Below the pieces are notes generated by a model that searched no databases, was not told the DNA's origin, and worked only from the letters and a program-made list of their open reading frames with translations. A stretch of 22,855 nucleotides of DNA from a virus: positions 1-22,855 of the IMG/VR virus record IMGVR_UViG_3300009603_001659; one strand, 5' to 3'. Within the stretch, counting starts at the first letter, position 1, and every line of letters begins with the position of its first letter. The position numbers and the translations under genes are program-made. Of the stretch, positions 7,480-13,554 are shown one piece after another.

Positions 7480-9122
7480 TCCCATTCCTGCATCATCTCG
7501 CCGCGCACATTTTCCCAATAGTTTCTTTTCATTCGTATTTCATACATAGCTTGATAGGCTTCTTCGGGTCCAAAGGGTTCGAACTGGGGCCTATTGTGCG
7601 CCATTGAATCTTCGTTAATGTACACATCTCCGGTTCCTTGAATGTAAACGCCGTAATTCAAATCTCTAATCATGCGAGATTCCATATATGAATTTAGCAT
7701 TTTCTCATCACCAAGAACGTTTACGATAAGCCATCTGACGTACTCTTTATTATTAAGTCCCGCAGGAACTTTATCGGCGGGCTGAAATATTTCGGGAGTG
7801 GACTTCCATGTGTCTTCTGAACCACGATGAGGGAGGGCGTCGAAAAGGTTTCCCCATTTTTCTGCGGTAGCATCCCATTGATACTTGCGCACAAAGTTCT
7901 TCCTGCAAATAGCTCCTTTTCTTTTTATTTCATCGTCCGAAAGGCTAAAGAACTCAAGCATCTTTTCGCATGTATAGTCGTTATCGGGCATTGCTCTGTA
8001 GCAGCCCGTTTCAAGCTCTAGATATTTTGTTTTCAGCTTGAGAGGCTCTCCCTCTAGATTTCTAACTACGCTGCTCATAGCAGAATAGTCTACAGACATT
8101 ACAAAAACACCACAGGCGGCGGCTTCCACCTGTGGTAATCCAAACCCCTCAGAGTTTGCATATTGTATGTAAAGGTCAAATAGATTTACAATCTCTGAAA
8201 GCACACTTGTGTCAACGCCTTTCTGAACATTCGATAAGCTTGCGGCATGCTGCCCACATTTAGGACATCGACAGACGGCATCTTGAAAAAAGGACGGAAA
8301 CCAGTTTTGACAATTAGCACAAACATAGGTAAAAAGTGTCTTGCTGGCTATTCCATATTTCTTTAGAAGCTTTGGTATGTCCCAGCCCAAGTCTGGGTAA
8401 CTAGTATGGCAATATAGATATACGTCATCCCTACCGGATTTTTGAATGAATTTGGAAAAGGATTCGAACAGGTCGGGATATAACTTTCGACGCTGATTTC
8501 GCATCACCGTGCCGACAATCTTACAACTGCCATCAAACCCTAAAGACTCTTTATGTGCGACCTTATCCGCAACCGGTTGGTAGGCTGCGTCTGCCGATGG
8601 AGAAGCCACTCCTCTGCAATTAATCCTCCCCGCACTTTCTTCGAGAAGAGTTTCCATGCCAAACTCTGAATAATTGAAAGCAGCGTCTGATTTAGAATAC
8701 GTTGCTAACCATTGTTCATTTTGTGGATGGGCGTCCACGGTGGGCATTACAACCCACCAAAAAAGCCTCCTAAAAGGAGACCTTTCCTGATAATCCATCA
8801 TCCAAAAGTCCCTGATATCAAATACAATATCAGGTCTAAAGTCTAGAAGCACATGTTCAAATCTCCACTCACCAAATTGATTGGTGGATACAGAAAGGTA
8901 TTCTTCTCTTCTCTGTTCGTCATCCGCATCAGGAAGGTTGGGATAATACCGCCACGGTATAGTTGAAGCCCTCTCGTCGTCTGCACTTCCATAGCTGGCA
9001 AACTCGGCAAGCTCGTATTTATCTTTCTCATGTAGACGTTTCATAACCTCCCGACCATACGTTGCATAGCCGGTGTTTAAAAACGTAGCTTCGCTACAGA
9101 GAAGTATCCTCTTCTTCTCCAT
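7476..9122 (-). CDS. Family 4 glycosyltransferase with inserted zinc-ribbon-like module
   Basis: This 548-aa protein has a GT-B layout: N-terminal LLCSEATFLNTGYATYGREV (acceptor loop), a middle linker, VGTVMRNQRRKLYPDLFESF at about 203-222, and a donor motif NSEGFGLPQVEAAACG with E325-x7-E333 intact. Between these, at 268-289, lies an insert C268-x2-C271-x12-C284-x-C286-x2-C289 (CANC, then CRCPKCG), like a rubredoxin or zinc-ribbon knuckle pair. About 130 residues follow the donor domain, which is longer than usual for the family. It is the first glycosyltransferase gene of the module. Its ATG lies 29 nt inside the end of the sigma-factor gene, linking regulator and glycan genes in one unit. 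Transfer activity is likely; donor and acceptor are unknown. Confidence 0.8.
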   Translation of the reverse strand: MEKKRILLCSEATFLNTGYATYGREVMKRLHEKDKYELAEFASYGSADDERASTIPWRYYPNLPDADDEQRREEYLSVSTNQFGEWRFEHVLLDFRPDIVFDIRDFWMMDYQERSPFRRLFWWVVMPTVDAHPQNEQWLATYSKSDAAFNYSEFGMETLLEESAGRINCRGVASPSADAAYQPVADKVAHKESLGFDGSCKIVGTVMRNQRRKLYPDLFESFSKFIQKSGRDDVYLYCHTSYPDLGWDIPKLLKKYGIASKTLFTYVCANCQNWFPSFFQDAVCRCPKCGQHAASLSNVQKGVDTSVLSEIVNLFDLYIQYANSEGFGLPQVEAAACGVFVMSVDYSAMSSVVRNLEGEPLKLKTKYLELETGCYRAMPDNDYTCEKMLEFFSLSDDEIKRKGAICRKNFVRKYQWDATAEKWGNLFDALPHRGSEDTWKSTPEIFQPADKVPAGLNNKEYVRWLIVNVLGDEKMLNSYMESRMIRDLNYGVYIQGTGDVYINEDSMAHNRPQFEPFGPEEAYQAMYEIRMKRNYWENVRGEMMQEWE

Positions 9123-9615
9123 CCTTATTCGCTTCTCTTATCTTTTTGAGTATCTTTTTGATTTTCTGTTTAACTTCATTTTTGTTGCAACACATTATTT
9201 CAGAAATTTCTTTGTAGGTGTGATTTTTCAATTTCATATCAAGAATATCCATCTCGTCTTCAGTTAAATTATCTGGTTGGTATTCCCACAAAAGGATTTC
9301 TTGAGATTTTTTTTCGCGGAGATTTAGGCGACGATTTTGCCTGTTTTGCTTCTTGATGAACTTAAGTATTTCGTTTCTAATGCATACTGTAGCAAAAGTA
9401 GAAAACTTGCTTTTTTCTGAGTCGTAGTTTCTAATCGCCTTTAATAATCCAATCAGCCCAATTTGTATATAATCGTCCAAATCTTGCTTTTGAGCAATAA
9501 ATTTGACGGCTTGAGACACAACTAACCCGTAGTTGTCTATAACCATCTTTTCTTCTGAATCATCATCAGTGATTTCAGATTTTATGTTAGGCTTTTGCTT
9601 TTTCTGGGGACTCAT
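9094..9615 (-). CDS. Sigma-70-family RNA polymerase sigma factor
   Basis: Read from the ATG at 9615 this is 173 aa; the frame extends to a TTG at 9657 inside ssb. Region 2 is clear: LVVSQAVKFIAQKQDLDDYIQIGLIGL contains the DLxQxGxIGL core-binding helix, then FSTFATVCIRNEILKFIKKQNRQNRRLN for -10 recognition and melting. A short acidic linker follows, then region 4 (LTEDEMDILDMKL, then the helix-turn-helix YKEISEIMCCNKNEVKQKIKKIL). Region 1 is absent, as in compact phage and alternative sigmas. It should redirect host RNA polymerase to phage promoters. It overlaps ssb by 29 nt and the first glycosyltransferase gene by 29 nt. The N-terminus (MSPQKKQKPN) is basic and the C-terminus is acidic. An ATG at 9546 (MVIDNYG) is another possible start. 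Confidence 0.88.
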   Translation of the reverse strand: MSPQKKQKPNIKSEITDDDSEEKMVIDNYGLVVSQAVKFIAQKQDLDDYIQIGLIGLLKAIRNYDSEKSKFSTFATVCIRNEILKFIKKQNRQNRRLNLREKKSQEILLWEYQPDNLTEDEMDILDMKLKNHTYKEISEIMCCNKNEVKQKIKKILKKIREANKDGEEEDTSL

Positions 9616-9964
9616 CGATAGGTACTTCAGATTCCGTGTTTCTAGTATGTGCCCCAATAAGCTTAAATTTGTTAACCCTAAACTTTACTTTTGAATTACG
9701 ATTTCCGTCGCTATCTGTCCATTTGTATTGTCTTCCAGTGGTAAATACGGCCAACTCATCGCCCTTTTGACAATACTTACAGATTGTGGTTGCTCCGCTA
9801 TCCCAAGCCTCAAAGTCAAAATAATCTACCCTCTTAGTCTTTTTGCCATCACGAGACCGTCGATAATCTTCCACGGCTAGGGTAAATCTAGCCACATGAG
9901 TACTGTCAACAGGAACAAGCTCAGGGTTCTGTGCTAGTCTACCAATAAAATTGCAACTATTCAT
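9587..9964 (-). CDS. ssb: Single-stranded DNA-binding protein
   Basis: This 125-aa protein is a single OB-fold SSB. It begins MNSCNFIGRLAQNPEL, followed by VARFTLAVEDYRR, KRVDYFDFEAWDSGATTICKYCQKGDELAVFTTGRQYKWTDSDGN and a last strand FRVNKFKLIG; this matches the core order of bacterial SSBs. The C-terminal tail is short and ends ESPEKAKA, so the acidic DDDIPF-type tip through which bacterial SSB recruits partners is missing or changed. It should coat single strands during replication and recombination. The ATG is preceded by AGGAGAG, a strong ribosome site inside the end of the upstream gene (8-nt overlap). Confidence 0.92.
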   Translation of the reverse strand: MNSCNFIGRLAQNPELVPVDSTHVARFTLAVEDYRRSRDGKKTKRVDYFDFEAWDSGATTICKYCQKGDELAVFTTGRQYKWTDSDGNRNSKVKFRVNKFKLIGAHTRNTESEVPIDESPEKAKA

Positions 9965-10412
9965 CAGACTCTCCTTGGTTTAAAATAATCAACCTATATC
10001 CTTCTTCTACCCCGTTCTCTTTTGCCACCGCCTCCCAATCTTCTGAAAAGTCAGGAAAAGCTGCATAAAAGATTGTGGCTAATTTATTTTCTAGTTTACT
10101 GTCCTCCTCTACGCTGGGTCCATTGACAACGTCCGTAAAATTCGTTTCAAACAACTCTTCGCCATCCTCGTTGTAATAAACTATAAAGTCTTCAGATAAA
10201 CCCCATAGGGAGGCTTTGATTAGTACGTCTTGAAAGATTACTATCCTTGCAGCATATCTTGGACAATCTACTTTATGAATTTGTTCATACCAATCGGAAT
10301 AGTATGAAAGAGTTCCATCGTTTATGGTATATATACAAGCCTGTTCGTCCATTGTCGGACTAGATATAATTTTTGGTGGGTACATTACGAGACACGACTC
10401 CCCGTCGTGCAT
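9957..10412 (-). CDS. Unknown acidic protein, first gene after the promoter
   Basis: I do not recognise this protein. Read from the ATG at 10412 it is 151 aa (MHDGESCLVMYPPKII...). The open frame runs up to a GTG at 10460, which would add 16 residues. I prefer 10412 because AAGGTG sits six bases before it and because the promoter would leave only about 9 nt of leader before the GTG. It is acidic, with mixed strands (ACIYTINDGTLSYYSDWY, ARIVIFQDVLIKASLWG, FIVYYNEDGEELFETNF) and a C-terminal helix FYAAFPDFSEDWEAVAKENG. No signal peptide or membrane segment is visible. Its position directly behind a host-type promoter and ahead of ssb suggests early expression. Confidence 0.7.
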   Translation of the reverse strand: MHDGESCLVMYPPKIISSPTMDEQACIYTINDGTLSYYSDWYEQIHKVDCPRYAARIVIFQDVLIKASLWGLSEDFIVYYNEDGEELFETNFTDVVNGPSVEEDSKLENKLATIFYAAFPDFSEDWEAVAKENGVEEGYRLIILNQGESDE

Positions 10413-10471
10413 CGGAGACACCTTGATAACGTAGTTATGATTTTTGAAAAACTCTAACACGGTTTGCTCTA

Positions 10472-10484
10472 TGATATTATATCA
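10472..10484. promoter_or_regulatory. 13-bp palindrome over the -10 box, possible operator
   Basis: TGATAT and ATATCA form perfect 6-bp arms around a single central base, covering the -10 box and the bases on either side of it. A repressor bound here would block the promoter. TATAAT is itself nearly self-complementary, so part of the symmetry comes free with the consensus; the call is tentative. Confidence 0.2.
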
Positions 10485-10504
10485 GCAAAATTGGCTTTTG
10501 TCAA
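10476..10504 (-). promoter_or_regulatory. Consensus sigma-70 promoter with extended -10
   Basis: On the minus strand the -35 box TTGACA (10504-10499) and the -10 box TATAAT (10481-10476) are both exact consensus, separated by exactly 17 bp. The spacer ends TGA, giving an extended -10 (TGnTATAAT). Upstream, within the last codons of the replicase C-terminal gene, is an A/T-rich run (CAAAAAGTTTTTCAAATA) that could act as an UP element. Transcription should start near 10469. It lies in the only intergenic gap of note and faces the unknown gene, ssb, the sigma factor and the glycan genes. Such a site would be read by the host's housekeeping polymerase. Confidence 0.88.
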
Positions 10505-10505
10505 G

Positions 10506-12188
10506 TCATATTTGAAAAACTTTTTGAACAATTAGGCTGTCCTTTTTCTTAGACCTCTGCCCTGTTACGAGGATGGTGTTTCCTTCGTATAGTAAATGTT
10601 TATTTTTTGCCCACTCGTCGCTAAAGCAAATAACATTATCTAATTCACAACTACTGTCTTCTAAAGTTAAAAATCCCATTTTTTGTCCTTTGGATTGTCC
10701 TCTGGTGATTTCATATTCACGAGATGATTTTACCGCAACCGCTAAAACTGCGGTCCCGTTTCTGCCACTGAGAAACTCTTTGCACGTTGAGTTTGCAGCA
10801 CCTGTATCACAAGAGTCTACCTTGGAATATGTAAGGCAGGTTCCCAGCAATTCTTCCTCGGTTCCAGAAACCCACTCAGGGTCATCTTGAAGGGAGTAGG
10901 GGGAAGACTCCAGTTGGTATACATAGTCTGCGACAATCTCAGACCTTTTTATTGTGGAGGTTCCTCCACCGTTCTTTTTCGTGGGCCGTAAACTCTCTAA
11001 GCACTGTTTGAGGTTTTCCCAATCGGAGTCCTCCACATTATCGCCAACCCACTCTCTTTCCTTCGCGGTTAGTTTTGCCCATATATCATATTCGTATAAC
11101 ATTTTGTTTCTGCTCAAGCCTATGTGTGATAATGCACCGGCTGATATTAGAGAAGTTATTACCTTGCTGGTGACCTTGGTGGCACAAGATACTAAAAATT
11201 CTAACCAAGACCAATCCGCTGGAGGCTTGCATAACTCATGAGTAGCTTCAAGGACTGCGTTAGTCAACTTTTCTAATTGGCTGTCCCCGATAAATTTTAC
11301 ATCCCCCACACCAAAGTTAATTTCGTTATTATATATGGAAAAGCTGCGATTCATCTTGGCAATCGACGGTGGGTAAATAGGTACATCAGATATTTTTGCA
11401 TCAGACACCAATTCTCTTATCTCTTGTTGAGAGTCCTGTTTTCCTTTTGAGTAATACAAATAGTTGCAGTAAAAATTGACAGGAAAATGCGCTTTAGCAT
11501 AAGCAGACCAATAGCCACAAATAGCATAGCTAACAGCATGGGACTTATTAAAAGCGTAGCGATTCGACTTTTCAATCCAACCGAATATCTCTTCCGCTGT
11601 TTCTCTAGAAACCAAGCCGACATTTTCTGTTCCAGATAAAAATTCTTTCTTTACTGCGGCCATCAAGTCGGCCTTCTTTTTGCCTATTGCTTTTCTAAGT
11701 TCGTCAGCCTGTTGCAAGTCAAACCCGGCAATTGTCTGAGCAATTTCCATGGATTGTTCTTGATAAACCAACACTCCCTGAGTTGATTTTAATATAGGTT
11801 CTAGGCAGTCATCGAGATAAGATACCTCTTCTTCTCCGTGTTTTCGGTCAACATAATGCTGTGTCATAGACTTCCCGCCCACGATTGCCTTCAAGCATCC
11901 CGGTCTAATCAAGGCGACAAGAGCGGCTAGCTGCTCTATATTTCTAGGCTTTAATCTCTTCGCCCAAGATTTTCCTAGATTGCTCTCAAGTTGAAAAACC
12001 CCCTTGGTCCTCCCGTCACATATCAGGCCCCATGTTTTTTCACAGGTATAAAAGTCAGCATCTTTGTCCTGTTTTTCTGCGATATCAAAGACAACCGGCG
12101 GTAGACCGGTTTGCTTCTTTGTGACCGGGTCTTTGTCTATTTCAGAAATATCGAATTCACACCCACACTTAAACGTATAGCGTGCCAT
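10506..12188 (-). CDS. dnaE: DNA polymerase III alpha, C-terminal piece (fingers to OB fold)
   Basis: Read from the ATG at 12188 (MARYTFKCGC; AAAAGG lies 9 nt upstream) this is 560 aa; the frame extends to a TTG at 12206. Homology to bacterial DnaE starts near residue 40 (VFDIAEKQDKDADF, then GVFQLES at 63-69) and continues with VALIRPG, the YQEQ of the fingers at 142-145, AIGKKKADLM and the FNKSHA motif at 213-218. The later region contains EELLGTCL, and the last 80 residues form an OB fold (KMGFLTLEDSSCELDNVIC, ILVTGQRSKK). The PHP and palm domains are absent and are encoded separately at 13499-15493. The first 40 residues, with a CxC pair at 8 and 10, have no DnaE counterpart I recognise. 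No QxxLF-type clamp motif is obvious. It should pair with the N-terminal piece as one replicase. Confidence 0.9.
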   Translation of the reverse strand: MARYTFKCGCEFDISEIDKDPVTKKQTGLPPVVFDIAEKQDKDADFYTCEKTWGLICDGRTKGVFQLESNLGKSWAKRLKPRNIEQLAALVALIRPGCLKAIVGGKSMTQHYVDRKHGEEEVSYLDDCLEPILKSTQGVLVYQEQSMEIAQTIAGFDLQQADELRKAIGKKKADLMAAVKKEFLSGTENVGLVSRETAEEIFGWIEKSNRYAFNKSHAVSYAICGYWSAYAKAHFPVNFYCNYLYYSKGKQDSQQEIRELVSDAKISDVPIYPPSIAKMNRSFSIYNNEINFGVGDVKFIGDSQLEKLTNAVLEATHELCKPPADWSWLEFLVSCATKVTSKVITSLISAGALSHIGLSRNKMLYEYDIWAKLTAKEREWVGDNVEDSDWENLKQCLESLRPTKKNGGGTSTIKRSEIVADYVYQLESSPYSLQDDPEWVSGTEEELLGTCLTYSKVDSCDTGAANSTCKEFLSGRNGTAVLAVAVKSSREYEITRGQSKGQKMGFLTLEDSSCELDNVICFSDEWAKNKHLLYEGNTILVTGQRSKKKDSLIVQKVFQI

Positions 12189-12852
12189 CTGCAAACGCCT
12201 TTTCAAATTTAGTTTTGGAACCGATTCTTCTCTGATGCTTCCAGAATCGTATAAAGATATTCGCCGTATCTTTCACGTCTTGCAGGGCGTCGTGAGCATT
12301 TTCTGTCTCCAGAGATAAAAAGTCTCTCATGGAATCCATACTCATAGATTTAACATTTGGATTACTTTCCAGCCACCCATAAGCTAGGTCTAAAACATCC
12401 ACCTTATGAATTTTATGAAAGAGCGCTTGATTACCGTTTTTATCAACGGGGCCAAACTGTTCGCACAACCTTTGTATGATAATCATGTCATAGTTGATAA
12501 TATTGTAACCCACGGGTATAGGGGCAAACCATTGTGTTTTCTTGAAGTTGTATTTATTAACGAACTTTACAAATTTTTCCCAAACCTGTTTGGGTTGTGG
12601 GGCTTTAGCTAATGTCTTCCTATCTTTTCTGGTAATACTTAGGGCTTCTTCTTCCAGAGGGTCTAGCCCCATTTCTATCGCCTTTTCATCATCAAGGATG
12701 GGGCGAATCTCACTGTTGAAAAACCCTCCGGGCTGTGGGGTTAGCTTTCTGCCATGGATTGCTACTGCCGCCAATTGTGTGGGCTGGGCTTTATGGGGGT
12801 TCTTCGAACCCGTTTCAAAATCAAAAACAATGTAATCTCTACTAGGTATCAT
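12169..12852 (-). CDS. DnaQ-like DEDDh 3'-5' exonuclease
   Basis: This 227-aa protein carries the four acids and histidine of the DEDDh exonuclease family: D11-x-E13 in VFDFETG (motif I), D122 in VGYNIINYDM (motif II) and H187-x4-D192 in NAHDALQDVKD (motif III). The family removes 3' mismatches and acts as the epsilon proofreading subunit of Pol III. The gene lies between the two replicase pieces and overlaps the C-terminal piece by 20 nt and the PD-(D/E)XK gene by 11 nt, so a role as proofreading subunit of this replicase is a strong inference. The ATG at 12852 starts just before the first strand (RDYIVFDFETG). Confidence 0.9.
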   Translation of the reverse strand: MIPSRDYIVFDFETGSKNPHKAQPTQLAAVAIHGRKLTPQPGGFFNSEIRPILDDEKAIEMGLDPLEEEALSITRKDRKTLAKAPQPKQVWEKFVKFVNKYNFKKTQWFAPIPVGYNIINYDMIIIQRLCEQFGPVDKNGNQALFHKIHKVDVLDLAYGWLESNPNVKSMSMDSMRDFLSLETENAHDALQDVKDTANIFIRFWKHQRRIGSKTKFEKAFADGTLYV

Positions 12853-13339
12853 TCAACATCTCCTTAATCAATTTGACCGCTTCGGCTTTTTCTAGACTGT
12901 CTATTCTTTTGAACAACTTGTTCAGAATAGACTCCTTGGTATACACGTAGCCAGCAGAGTTGTTGTCGCCCCCAAAGGCTACCTTTTTATGAGGCTCAAC
13001 CTCTTCCATAAATTCTCTTAAGGAAGAAACAGAGGAAATCCACACCGCTTTAGAACCATCGTCTTCTGGCAAAACGTGAATCCATAAGTTAGCCTTGGTT
13101 ACAGCAACACCGCTAGGTTTGTCGGCCTTGCTGTTGTGGTATTCTATGTAAATATTGCCCGTAGTGCTAGACTTGTCGTCAAATTTAACTTCGACAGTAA
13201 ATTTCTTTCTTCCCATTTTGCAAGACAGGTCGTAGTCATATCTTTTGTCATAGTCTTCATTGATTTCGCACTTTATATCAAGCAGTTCAAGGACTCCCTT
13301 GGCACACTCCTCCCCCTTTTTGCCTTTTTGAAAACTCAT
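12842..13339 (-). CDS. Predicted PD-(D/E)XK endonuclease
   Basis: This 165-aa protein shows the restriction-endonuclease-like core: an N-terminal helix with E10/E11 (KKGEECAKGVLELL), then D35/D37 in RYDYDL, and E50-x-K52 in FTVEVKFDDKS; these are the D and ExK of the active site. A following strand GNIYIEYHNSKADKPSGVAVTKANLWIHVL resembles the GNIxIExxxxGKPSGIxxTxA region seen in phage nucleases of this class. It could resolve or trim DNA structures during replication or recombination, or degrade host DNA. The ATG overlaps the upstream stop by 4 nt. It is embedded between the two replicase pieces. Fold assignment is fairly secure; DNA target is unknown. Confidence 0.72.
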   Translation of the reverse strand: MSFQKGKKGEECAKGVLELLDIKCEINEDYDKRYDYDLSCKMGRKKFTVEVKFDDKSSTTGNIYIEYHNSKADKPSGVAVTKANLWIHVLPEDDGSKAVWISSVSSLREFMEEVEPHKKVAFGGDNNSAGYVYTKESILNKLFKRIDSLEKAEAVKLIKEMLNDT

Positions 13340-13554
13340 CTAATTTTTCTCTTGAGTTCTAAAAATTTCTTTACAGCTTGCGAGGAGCTTTCATAGAACT
13401 CGCTGTGCTTAACCTTTGTATCGTCGCAATGAACTTGATACAGAGTCTTTCTACGAAAAGAATTGCCTTTATAATCGTTAATTGTGCATAAGGATAGTCT
13501 ACCCTTCTCCAACGCACACCCGTCCAGTAGAACTGCTTCGTAATGCTCCTTCAT
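13336..13554 (-). CDS. Small basic protein of unknown function
   Basis: This 72-aa protein is not recognised. It is basic, with a predicted strand-rich middle (SLCTINDYKGNSFRRKTLYQVHCDD) and a C-terminal helix (SSSQAVKKFLELKRKIR). The ATG has GAGG six bases upstream, which supports real translation. Its first 56 nt overlap the end of the replicase N-terminal gene in another frame. It ends in an ATGA overlap with the nuclease gene. Position suggests a link to the replicase or nuclease, but nothing in the sequence proves it. Confidence 0.65.
   Translation of the reverse strand: MKEHYEAVLLDGCALEKGRLSLCTINDYKGNSFRRKTLYQVHCDDTKVKHSEFYESSSQAVKKFLELKRKIR

Noticed and set aside
1-9122. Glycosyltransferases for modified phage DNA bases (T4-like)
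   Set aside because: No deoxycytidylate hydroxymethylase or other base-modifying gene is in the window, and the presence of GDP-fucose synthase and an epimerase fits a glycan better. The rest of the genome could change this.
1-9122. Bacterial chromosomal polysaccharide locus
   Set aside because: It is joined without a gap to a phage-type sigma factor, SSB and replication genes on the same strand, with the same overlap style, and no flippase or polymerase gene is seen.
11417-11623. 68-aa minus-strand frame
   Set aside because: It is inside the polymerase C-terminal gene in another frame, with no ribosome site or motif.
13499-13554. Programmed frameshift restoring one long polymerase
   Set aside because: The shifted frame leads into the 72-aa protein, which has no DnaE-like finger sequence, and two further genes follow before homology resumes. 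No slippery heptamer with a stem was evident.
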